Assembly (NCBI GenBank): GCA_963854735.1
Contig: OY978102.1
Span: 1,116,001 to 1,180,000, forward strand
Source: Marvania coccoides
Lineage: Eukaryota > Chlorophyta > Trebouxiophyceae > Chlorellales > Chlorellaceae
DNA: 64,000 bases
Direction: 5' to 3'
Below the pieces are notes generated by a model that was not told the origin of the DNA, made no database searches, and worked only from the letters and a program-made list of their open reading frames with translations. Position 1 is the stretch's first letter. The number at the start of each line of letters is the position of its first letter. Shown here in pieces: positions 1-9,921 of this stretch. The position numbers and the translations under genes were made by a program.

Positions 1-1551
1 CTTTGCCAACCCTGTGTTCAAGGACTCGCTCAAGCGCATGTTCGCGCCGCCTGGGGAGGAGGGCCACTTAGGCCTGCACTCGAACGCCACCGTGGAGGTC
101 CACGCTTCGCGGGATATTCGTGTGTGTGGGGCAATGGGCCCAGCCTCGGGGATTGAGCGGAAGAGCCCTCTGGTGAGCGATGTGCAGGTGGGACTGGGGG
201 GCACCAACATGTGGAAGCTGTGCAGCCTGGCTCCCACCACCACCATGGCGGTAAGTAGCAGTAGTAGTTAGAATAATGGGGGGAAGGCATTGAATGTGCT
301 AGCAACCGACGGAAATATTATTATTCAATATTTTCATTGTTGCCATAAGAGGGTGTCCCCACTTGCGCTTCTCAGTAGACATTTGCTGGCGTTTAATTTA
401 TCCATCCCAGTGTGCACATATTCGCCCTTTCCTTTGCCCTCATTTTTCCTTTCTTTCTTTCTATTTCTCGCAGGTGGTTTTCGATGTTGTGGCCCAGCAC
501 GGCAGCGCAGCCAACGCCGGCCCCGACGGCGGCCACCAATTCTTCCTGCAGTTCGTCACCCGCTACCTCCACGACTCAGGCACGCAGCGCTGCCGCGTGA
601 CCACCATCACGCGGCGATGGATTGATGGCACCAACTTGGCGGACCTCATACAAGGGTTCGACCAAGAGGCAGCGGCGGTGCTCATGGCGCGGCTGGTGTC
701 GCACAAAATGGAGACAGAGGACGACTTTGACGCCACGCGGTGGTTGGATCGGTCTTTGATCCGGCTGGCGGCACGGTTCGGCGACTATCGAAAAGATGAT
801 CCCGACTCCTTCCAGTTTCTGCCGCAGCTGGCGTACTTCCCGCAGTTCATGTTCAACTTCCGCCGCTCGCAGTTCATCCAGGTGTTTGGAAACTCGCCAG
901 ACGAGACCGCATTTGCGAGAATGATGCTGAACCGAGAGACGGTGGCAGAGGCCATGCTGATGCTGCAGCCCACGCTGTATGCCTACTGCTTCAACTCCCC
1001 TGCGCCGGAGCCTGTCCTGCTGGATGTGTCTTCCATTACCCCGGATCGAATCCTGCTACTGGATGCGTACTTCTATGTAGTGGTTTTCCATGGCAGTACC
1101 GTGGCACAGTGGAAGAAAGCGGGGTACCAGAACCAGCCCGAGCACGCGGCGTTCAAGGCGCTGCTGGAGGCGCCCCAGGCGGAGGCGGCGGCGCTGCTGA
1201 GGCGGCGGTTCCCGGTGCCGCGCTTCACCGACTGCGACCAAAACGGCAGCCAGGCGCGGTTCCTGCTGGCCAAGCTGAACCCGTCGGCGACGTACGCGTC
1301 CACCGCCGCCATGTCCAGCGAAGTGATCATGACCGATGACGTCAGCCTCCAGGTACATACAAAGCATTTGCATGTTGTTAAACGTTCGCTAGCTGTATTA
1401 TTTGCTTCAAGCAATTGCTTTGGAATTTTTGGTTATTTAGAGTGTGCAAATGCATTAATGATAGGGAGCTACGATTGCTTACACCATTTCTTTCTTTTAT
1501 CATCTACAGGTGTTCACCGACCACCTGAAGAAGCTGGCGGTTCAGAGTTGA
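1..1551 (+). CDS. SEC23: Protein transport protein SEC23, COPII coat (3' part)
   Basis: This is the inner-coat subunit of COPII, the GTPase-activating protein for Sar1 that helps form vesicles leaving the ER. The gene enters from the left edge already in frame (first full codon at base 2), so the zinc-finger and trunk domains lie outside. Exons are 1-250, 474-1352 and 1510-1551, all joined in phase 0 at GT-AG introns. The visible part covers the beta-sandwich (NATVEV, GGTNMWK), the helical domain ([32 protein letters not shown]) and the gelsolin-like domain ([36 protein letters not shown]-like [10 protein letters not shown]). It ends with the family's diagnostic tail HLKKLAV followed by QS and a TGA. 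A good AATAAA poly(A) signal lies at 1726-1731. Assignment is firm; only the N-terminal half is missing. Confidence 0.97.
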
Positions 1552-2412
1552 CAGGAGGAGCAGCGCGCAGCGACCGCCGCCGACCTCATCTGGCTGATGT
1601 GATGTGTGACTGAGGGGAGGAGAGAGTCACGCCATACTCAGCCAGTGAGGGAGGTAGAAAGCGAGAAAAGCAGCGGAGCAATTTTTAGATTTAGTTTATT
1701 TTGGCGGCGGGCAGAGAGGACGGGGAATAAACTCATTTTTGCCACTCCTTGCACACAGGCAGATAAATTACATGCATAAGCAGTTTATAGCAGTAAATTT
1801 GCGTCTTTTATTAAGCCTGGTGTTCATTGGAGTTGTGTTTGTTTTTTCGATCTTTCGGGTCCCTTTCTTTATTGCGTTTTACCGACAGGGTAGGCTCTCT
1901 GTGGTAAGGGAGGCTCGACCATGTATCGGGACGCAGGGAATGGGGCTCGTGTTTCTCGACCGTTGTGTGCTGCTGAACTTTGATATGACTTTTTACTTTT
2001 CACGAAAAGTTACACGAACGACTACTTGCCACTTTAATTATGACCCCCTCATTCATTCATACCCTACGCTCATGCTTTATATTTGCTTTTCAGTTTCTTC
2101 TTCTTTTGTTTCGCAGCTAAATTTGAGCACAAAGAGTACAGTGAGGACGAGAAAAGGTTGGCGGGTTTTCATTGAGCATCAATACAAAAAAAAACTCGCT
2201 TTTCCAATCCAGCAAGGCGCAAGTACGTAGATCGCACCATTCAGCGTGTAGTCATATTTATAATGGGGCGCTTAACCATTAAGATTCTTCAGTCAAAGCC
2301 TTGCCACGCTGGCGCCCTTGTGAGGGTTGACTTTCCCTCCTCGGGCGCTCAATTGATCAAAGCATGCAAATTATCGCCCTAAAGCGTTAAATAAATACGC
2401 TGCTATCCAAAA
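1552..2412. other. Intergenic / SEC23 3' UTR region
   Basis: The first 180 bases are the SEC23 3' UTR with AATAAA at 1726-1731. The rest is AT-rich. It holds a 163-codon open frame (1739-2230) whose product is hydrophobic at one end and otherwise compositionally random, with no family resemblance, so I do not call it a gene. The promoter of the next gene presumably lies in the last 200 bases. Confidence 0.5.
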
Positions 2413-4056
2413 ATGGGTCCTGAACGCGCTGTTCTTTTAGGAATTGCGGTTTTCTGGTGCCTGGCGGTTGGCAAGGCACAAATATTGAATGAAATCGACA
2501 TCGGCGCGCTGCCGCAGCGCAACATCACAATCACAGGCGCTTCATTTGCCGCCACAGATGCGTACATCGACGTTACGTCCCTGCTGGGGGTGAAAAAGAA
2601 CCCTTTAGATGACCGAGGTCGGTCATCAGGACTCGTTTTTTCCTGACCTCTTTTCCAAAGCCCATTTCCCCTACATGCATCACAATACAAATGTCAGTTT
2701 AGATTAAAACATAGAACGCCTTCGTTCTGACGCATTCATTACTTTTCTTCCCTCCCCCCCCCCTTTTCCGCCCACCTACCTATTCTAGCTTTCCTGGAAT
2801 CGCCGCAGATGTCTCTGCTGTGCACCTCGCTCTGGGTCAGCCCCTCCACCTTCTCCCTGTTTGCTCACATGCCCCTGGTAGATATGCCTTTGGCATGGTA
2901 CTACCCCCTGAACTACGCCATGGAAACCTGGAGCTACAAGTATGGAGACACGCTCAAGTGCGAGCTCTGGGAGTGCGATGGCGGGCCTGGGGGTTGCGAT
3001 CCGGCGAAGCCTCAGATTCGGCCCAATGCCACCGCTGGGGATGACCTTCTGGGCCGTGGGATGATTGATTTGTGGGCGTTTCAGCTGCTGGGGACTGCGG
3101 TGCTGAGTGAGTCTTGTATGTTTGGAAAATGCTCATTTTCCTGGGTGCTTTGCTGGGCTAAAGATCCTCGGGAATCGTAGGGCATACGAAGAAACAACTG
3201 TCAGGAGAAAGTCGCCTTAAGGAATTTAAATTGAAGTTTGCCCGTTGCAGATATGACCGTGCCTGCTGGAGCCAAGGGCGTTGAGGGGGCAGAGGCGGGG
3301 CAGGTGCTGCTGTCGTGTCCTGGCTGCCGTGCACTGCTGCGTGACAACCCTCTCTGGAGGACCCCGTTCACCTTCAGCGGAAGTATTTTCGACGAACTTC
3401 TCGGCGCCTTCCAGGGGCCATCTGCGGCACCGCAGCCTGAAGCTTCGCCATCCCCAGCTCCGGCGACGCCCCTTCCCGAGATCTCCCTCGCCCCAGAAAT
3501 TGAGCTGCCTCCCGTGCCTGATCTCCCACAGATCACTATTCCAGAACTGCTGCCGCTGCCCATTCCGCAGCAAGAGCAGCAGCAGGTGTCCACCCTCAAC
3601 CCCTTCATCCCTCTCCCTGAGCCGGTACTCGCCCCGTCTCCTCTAGTGTACCCCTCACCAGCGCTCCAACCGCCAGCTGGCGAGGGGAAGCTACCGCCCA
3701 ACAACCCTGCTGACGGCACGCGGTCTGTGCCGGTGGTGGAAGACACCCCCACGAGCGACACCAACGTGCTCATCGTCGTGTTAGCCGTCACAGGGAGCAG
3801 CGTGGCTGCGGTGGCAGTTGGGCTGATTACCTTCTGTGTGTGCAGCCGCAGGAGGCGGGCGGTGCGGCCAGACGCTGCTGTGATGCCACCTACTAGACGT
3901 TCTGAGAAGACCCCCGCTGGAAAGTCGGGCGGTGGACCCCCTCTGAGGGTCCGAGTGGCAAATCCTGGCGACGCCGACGCTGCGATTCGGCATGCCCGGG
4001 GGGAGGCAGCGATAGCGGAGATCCCCAAGAGCTGGGCGCCGAAAAACGGCGTGTGA
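2413..4056 (+). CDS. Unknown type I membrane protein with proline-rich ectodomain
   Basis: Three exons (2413-2589, 2809-3106, 3251-4056) join in frame to give 426 residues. The ATG at 2413 opens a clear signal peptide (hydrophobic core LLGIAVFWCLAVG). A cysteine-containing middle part follows (CELWEC, GGCDPA, then CPGC), then about 130 residues very rich in proline, glutamate and leucine. There is one transmembrane segment near the C-terminus (NVLIVVLAVTGSSVAAVAVG, then FCVCS) followed by a basic stop-transfer RRRR and a cytoplasmic tail of about 70 residues. This is the topology of a cell-surface or endomembrane protein. I recognise no family. The exon joins are supported by consensus splice sites in matching phase. 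It could be a cell-wall or matrix-anchored protein, but that is inference. Confidence 0.7.
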
Positions 4057-4364
4057 CCACCTTCTTGAGGAGATGGAGATGAAGAAAAATGTGAGAGACA
4101 GCTGAGCTGAGCTGTCCAAGCACCTAATTTTCAGCTACCGACCTAAAGTGCATTAGTTTTTGCTCAACCCCGGCGCTAATTTTTTTTTCATGTTTGCTAA
4201 ACCCCGCGGGATAGTTTTCACACCCAGTTAACCAAGCGATAACGCAATTTTTCTTCTATGGCTAAGATTTTAAGAGATTCAAAATATACCACTGCAAAGT
4301 GAATTGCGAGTACCCTGTTCGAAAGTCCGTCCCAACCTGTTCGTGCTGCACAGCGGGTGACGCA

Positions 4365-6387
4365 ATGATGGAGGCCAAGCAGCGCAGCACGATCTTGATC
4401 AACATTGCCTCAATATTGGAGAAGTGCGAGGAGCAAATCCTGCCTGCGCTCTACTCCCGCGTGGGCGCCTCTTTCGGCGCCACCCCCACCCAGCTGGGCA
4501 ACATCACGCTTGCACGCTCCTTCATGCAAGCTTTGTCGTCCCCCCTCGCCGGCATCGCCGCCCGCTTCCTCCCCCGCGGCCGCATCATCTGCCTCGGCTG
4601 CCTCATTTGGTCCACGTTCACGGTGCTCTTCGCCTTCACCTCCTCCCTCGCGTGGGCCCTCCCTATCTGCGCGTTCAACGGCATCGGCCTGGCACTCGTC
4701 ATCCCGTCGGTCCAGTCCCTCACGGCCGACTACAACGCCGCAGACTCCCGCGGCCGCGCTTTTGGCGCGCTGTGGCTCACCATCTCCTTCGGTGGCATGC
4801 TGGGCGCGCTTTACGCCACCAACGTCGGCGCCACCCGCCCCTTCGGCCTCGATGGCTGGCGCTTTGTTTTTATCAGCGTTGCAGTGGTCAGCGCGTTCAC
4901 CGGGCTGCTCAACGACCGCCTGGTGTACGACCCGGGTCACGCAGCGCAGCAGGCGCAGCAGCGAGGGTGGCGCGCCGTCCCCGGGAACGAAACTTCCCCT
5001 GAGCCGCGGCTGGGCGTGGCGCTGCTGAAATCCACCGTCGCAGACATCGCCAGCGTGCTCCGCATCCCCACCTTCACCATTATCATCGTGCAAGGCATCA
5101 TTGGCAGCGTCCCTTACGCCAGCCTGGTGTTTTTGACGCTCTACCTGCAGCTACTGGGCATGAGCGACGCCGCAGCCTCGGCGCTCGTCGCGACGTACCT
5201 CTTGTGTGGTGGACTGGGCGGGCTGCTGGGTGGGTGGGTGGGGGACACTGTGGCCAAGCGGTGGCCTAATCATGGACGGGTGGCGGCCACTCAGTTCTCT
5301 GTGGCATCTGGCATTCCCTTTGCGGTGCTCATCTTCAGGGGGCTCCCGATGGACGGCTCCCAGGCCACGGTGGCGCTGTACGCCGTGAGTTGTCATCAAA
5401 TCATTTGTCAGTGGCTGCGGGTGGTTTATATCAAATAGTATTCTCTGCTCATTTTCTTGCATTGTCTGAATGGAAAATGGGACTAGCCTGCATTATTCTG
5501 TTTTTTTGTTGGTTGTTAACTCAGCTTGGCCTACGGTTTTGTTCCCCCTTTTCAGGGTGTCATTGCCCTCTTCTCGCTGTGCACCGCCTGGCCGGCTCCC
5601 TGCGCCAACAACCCTATTTTCGCAGAAATTGTCCCTGGTGAGTCACTCTCTGGTATTCACGAGCTGAAGATAGCCCCCAAACGAGATGCCAATAGAGAAA
5701 ATTATTCGCTATAAAACTCACATTCTTTATTTCCTTCCTTTACAGTGCATCTGCGCAATCTGGTCTACTCCTTCGACCGCTGCTTCGAGGGCGCGGTGGC
5801 GGCCTTCGCCACACCCCTCGTTGGCCAGCTGTCTCAGCGCTACTTTGGATTTTCTGGCTCATCAGCGGTGACGGGCAATCCTAAGATCGATTTGCCAAAC
5901 GCTGAAGCCATAGGCAGCGCGCTGCTTGTGTTCCTGGTGGTGCCCTGGGCGCTGTGCTTGATTACGTACTCGGGGCTGCACTTTACTTATCCCAAGGTGA
6001 GCAGGAGGAGAAGAAAGGATTAATAATTGTGTTTTAACGTGGGGGTCGGCAGAGAAAAAATTCTTCGAATGATGTATTTTTCTTGAGGAAAGTGAAGTAA
6101 TAACGCAAGCTTTCTTCCACACGATTCCCCCTTTCTTTCTGACGTTTTTCTTCCTTTCTTTCCACCTCAAACAAAAGGATCGGCGAAAGGAGGCCATAAT
6201 GGAACGGGAAAAAGTGCTGCCCGCGTCTGAGATCGCCTCCAGCGCTGGCAGCAGCGCCAGCAGCAGTGCTGGCAACGGCTCTAACGGCAATGGCGGCAGA
6301 GGGTCTTCCCTATCAATGAGACAGACCAGCGGTGCTGGCTATGGCGGGTCTGCAGCCGAAAGGATGCCTCTAGCTGATGAAGCATGA
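4365..6387 (+). CDS. Major facilitator superfamily transporter (Spinster-like / plant MFS)
   Basis: This is a polytopic membrane transporter of the MFS fold; the substrate cannot be told from sequence. Exons 4365-5384, 5556-5637, 5746-5996 and 6178-6387 join in phase to give about 520 residues. I chose the tandem ATG at 4365 because the frame upstream has only a GTG. The protein begins MMEAKQRSTILINIASILE. Features include the N-terminal half with small-residue helices, the MFS-type loop PRGRIICLG, ADYNAADSRGRAFGALW after helix 4, and a C-terminal half starting near FTIIIVQGIIGSVPYASLVF with a G-rich helix GGLGGLLGGWVGD. The last exon is a serine- and glycine-rich cytoplasmic tail. It resembles the plant and algal MFS proteins related to Spinster sphingolipid or lysolipid transporters. 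A TAATAAAG poly(A)-like motif follows the stop. Confidence 0.88.
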
Positions 6388-6666
6388 CTGTAATAAAGTA
6401 CAGATGAAATTAGCTGTCTTTCCTCTGCTAAATATTGTCGAGAATGAACATTTTTCCCATTAAAATTATAATTATAATCGGGTTCAGTTTTTCTTTCATT
6501 TTCTTCACACTGGCGTCCCCATCGTTACAATAATATTCATTTGTATATTCTGAGAGCCATCTTCTCCTGAAATTTATACTTTTCTTTACTTCTTGAAAGC
6601 ACAATGCATGAAAATCCACCGAAAAATTTCCTCATATTTTTGTGCCAAAATTCAGTGATTTTTTCA

Positions 6667-7278
6667 TCATGCACGTCGCCGAGAAGCGTTGGAAACTGCG
6701 CTTCGAAGGCGGCCAGCCTCCATCATGATGACGATGATCAACGCCATCAGAAGCACGTGCGTGAGTGAGAAGCTCATTTTTTCTGCCGGCCCCAGCGATT
6801 GCTGCACAAAAGCGAGCACTTGAGCCAGTGCAGGCTGGACGTGGCCCGACCACCAAGGATGTGCGTGGTTGTAATACACCGCCCGGGTGAATAGCGTGTA
6901 GAGAACCTGCATATTCAAAAGAAAAGAGAAGCGGCAGGAAGATGAATGGTTAACGGTTAATTCGGTGGCTGCGAGGATTGTAAATTTGAAAAAAAAACTC
7001 TCTCAGCGGCATTTCTGGTGATAATACATGGAAATGGAGCGGTGGCAGTGCCGATGGCAAAGGTTTGAGAGAAAAACAGGCCTCTTGAAGAGGCAGCGGT
7101 ATTTTCGGCCGCCAGATAAACACTTGCCTTGAAGTAGTTCTGCACAGCCAGATGAATGTAGGATTGCTTAATTAGTGTCTAGGATTGTTATTAATAAAGC
7201 AGAGCAGTAGCTTACCAATGCCACGAGAGAAAAGGCCATGTACACTCCAGGCATGATTAGGACGAGCGGCGACGACAT
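6667..7278 (-). CDS. Small conserved-looking membrane protein, 113 residues
   Basis: Three exons on the minus strand (7216-7278, 7128-7166, 6667-6906) join in phase 0 to a 113-residue protein that starts MSSPLVLIMPGVYMAFSLVAL. The middle exon is only 39 bases (QSYIHLAVQNYFK). Its 3' side is a GC donor (GCAAGT) rather than GT. There is an N-terminal hydrophobic helix, then a central amphipathic part with a WW pair (HPWWSGHVQP), and a second strong helix (THVLLMALIIVIMM) before a basic tail (RRRA). I do not recognise the family. The regular codon composition across three exons and the matching phases make it likely real. It converges on the MFS gene with about 280 bases between the stops. Confidence 0.65.
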
Positions 7279-7712
7279 CGTGGGTAGCTTCAATGCGATG
7301 TTTCCAATGGGTGATAGAAATCTGTAAACTGAATTCCAGAGAGATAAGTAAATCTAATTTTGATCACTTATTTGTTTGAATTCAATGTGAACTTTAACGC
7401 TCTTGTACCAGCTATTGCCGAGCTTAATTAATTTAATTGATTTAATTAACTGGGTCGCAACGAGTGCCTTAACGAGTTCTCTGACTCAGCGATATTTTCT
7501 CTTTTTGGCTCAAAGAGTATCGTTTCAATATTTATGCCAACCCTACTGTAACATTTAATTAGGAAAATAAACCAGTGTTTTCGGCCCATGATCCAACCAA
7601 TCAAACGCCCAAGAGAGGCTTTTCACAGCTAAATTTTGTTTCGGAAGAACGATCACAACTATTTTGCCTTTTAGCACAGTCGTTTCCTCACATTTAGCTC
7701 GCCTTCGCAGAA
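7279..7712. promoter_or_regulatory. Divergent intergenic promoter region
   Basis: This 434-base AT-rich stretch separates two genes reading away from each other (the small membrane protein and the PLP enzyme), so it should hold both promoters. It contains runs of TTAATTAATTTAATTGATTTAA around 7425-7450. I see no clear TATA box or known operator. Confidence 0.4.
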
Positions 7713-9607
7713 ATGTTCAGAGTGGTGAAGCTGCCCACACCCACGGCCCCCACTCCCGCTCGGCCTGCAGCAGTTTTTGGCGGCGGCGGCGTGCGGTGCA
7801 GCCAAGAGACCCAAAAGATGTTTTACAGGCGAATGGAGCGCGTGGGACGTGAAGACGTGCGCTCCCGCAGCCAAGAGCCCCAGCACCCACTGGTGCAAGA
7901 GACGTGGAAGGCCATGGAAGCTATTTATGGTGCTGGCATTCTAGAAACTCCGCTGGAGCCAAGCCCTTGGCTGCACTCCTTCGCCGCCAGGCAAGGCCCC
8001 TCAGAAGGTGCGCCGATTTGAAGTTTCATTCTTTCACCCTTGTCCCATCTTCCTTTTAAATTTTAGGAACTTCGGTGCAGCACCGCTTTGTCTTCCTCAA
8101 ATTTGTTGGCCGCTGTTTACCATCCAATCGCCCTTGGCACAAAAAAACCGAATTTAGTCATAAATTCAATCAGAAACCCTGTTCCTTCACCCAATCCCAC
8201 GCCTGCAGGCTCAGTGCACTTAAAAATGGAGGTCCAGCAGGTCACCGGCTCATTCAAGGCCCGAGGTGCCGCCCACAAGCTGCTCTCCCTCACCCCGGAT
8301 CAGCTCAAAGCGGGGGTGGTCACCTCCTCCACCGGCAACCACGCCCTCGCGGTGCTGCACGCAGCCGCCGCGCTGGCAGCGGCCGGGAAGCTGGTCGACC
8401 TTGAAGTGTTTGTGCCTTCTAGCATCGCCCCCCAGAAGGCTGTCAAGCTGCAGGCGGCGGCGGGGAAGTGCGGGGGTGACGTGAGGGTGGTGACGGCGGG
8501 GCAGGACTGCGTGGATGCGGAGGGGGCTGCTCGGGCGGCGGCAGAGGCTGCGGGGAAAACATACGTGTCGCCGTATAACGACCTGCAGGTAGAATCGATT
8601 CGTTTCGCTATCAGTACTGCTTTCTAATGGTGTTTCAGCGTACATCGAGCATCAAATTGGGAAATTCAGCGTCTTGGTTTGTGAATATTATATTTTTTAC
8701 TTTCATTTTTTTCGTTCTTCTTGTCGATTTCATTCTACAGGTGGCGGGCGGACAGGGCACCCTGGCGGTGGAGCTCATCATGGAGCTGCCTCCCTCCAAG
8801 CTAGACGCAGTTTTCGTCCCCGTTGGCGGCGGCGGTCTCATCGCGGGCGTTGCTGCGCTGCTGAAGGCAATGGACCCTCGCGTGAGGGTGGTGGGGTGCC
8901 AGCCGGAATGTTCAGACGTGATGCGACGGTCTGTGGAGGCTGGAAAAGTGGTACAGCTGCCGTGGCGTGAGACGCTGTGAGTTTTAAAGATCTGTTCCCG
9001 CTCGCCTCATTGCTTCTTTCCTTTGCTGTTTATATTTTTACATTCGTTTGGTTAGCTTTTGAAAGAGGGAACGGGCACTTACACAACTTTGGAAGCAATT
9101 GCCTTTCAGTACTGTCATTGTATTCTAATCAATGTTTTTCGCTCTAATTTTGTGCCAGCTCCGATGCCACGGCCGGCGGCATTGAAGAAGACTCTCTCAC
9201 GTTGGAGGCCTGCCAGCGCTTCGTAGACTCCTGGGTCACCGTGACAGAGCGAGAGATCGCCGAGGCCATGGTGGGCGTGCATGGGCACCACGGAGTGGCA
9301 ATCGAAGGCGCAGCAGGCAAGAAATTAAAAGATAAATAAATGGCGCCTGCCTTTCCTCAGTTTCAGGCCAAAACTAAATACAGGGCGAAATCAGTCCCTC
9401 GTAAATCTCCAGCGTCTTTCGAATCCTATTTTCTTTCTTTTCTTTCTTTCTCTGCGTGCAGGCGTGGCGGTGGCTGCGTACCGGAAAATGGCTGTGGAAA
9501 TGGCGGGGAAGCACGCCGTGGTGGTGTGCTGCGGAGGTAATGTGTCAGGGGAGGTACTGGACAAGGCCTACGCGTTGATAGCTGCAGAGGGAGATGCAGC
9601 GGTGTAA
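7713..9607 (+). CDS. PLP-dependent serine racemase / threonine dehydratase-like enzyme (fold type II)
   Basis: Five exons (7713-8007, 8209-8588, 8741-8976, 9159-9316, 9462-9607) give 404 residues. It is a beta-family PLP enzyme acting on L-serine or L-threonine. The PLP-binding lysine sits in TGSFKARGA; the substrate loop is SSTGNHA; the phosphate-binding tetraglycine loop is VPVGGGGL. The late motifs GVAIEGAAGVA and VVCCGGNVS are typical of serine racemase and biosynthetic or degradative threonine deaminase. There is no C-terminal ACT-like regulatory domain, which argues against the plastid isoleucine-pathway enzyme and for a serine racemase/serine dehydratase type. The first 70 residues are an extra N-terminal extension, possibly a targeting sequence. 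The fourth intron has a GC donor (GCAAGA at 9317). Family is firm; racemase versus dehydratase is not decided. Confidence 0.93.
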
Positions 9608-9921
9608 CTTCAATTTTTGTATAACGAGTGAATTTGTACCGAGGGATTGTTGCCAGGCGTGATAACGATGCCCGAGAGATGAGTATGATACGTCGCATTC
9701 CAAGATGTAAACGCACATGTGTTGCTCGTCATGAAAGGAAAAACATAGTCGACTTTTTACAATGGGCCATATACCCTCCAAAATCATTTATAAATTACCA
9801 AATGCTGCTGATTCCAACGCCAGGCCAGTAATTATGGTATTCGATCTGCCCTAGGGGGAGTGCCCTAAGGAGATCGCGCAAAGGCGGCGGGATGGTCGTG
9901 GGAATTCGCAAATGCTGCCCT
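9608..9921. other. Convergent 3' intergenic region
   Basis: This is a tail-to-tail gap between the PLP enzyme and GLDH. It holds the two 3' UTRs; nothing else is seen. Confidence 0.5.

Noticed and set aside
1739..2230. 163-codon open frame after SEC23
   Set aside because: It overlaps the SEC23 3' region, has random composition outside one hydrophobic stretch and shows no family motif or splice partner.
4410..5093. 227-codon minus-strand frame opposite the MFS gene
   Set aside because: Shadow of GC-rich codons; the plus strand has a clear transporter.
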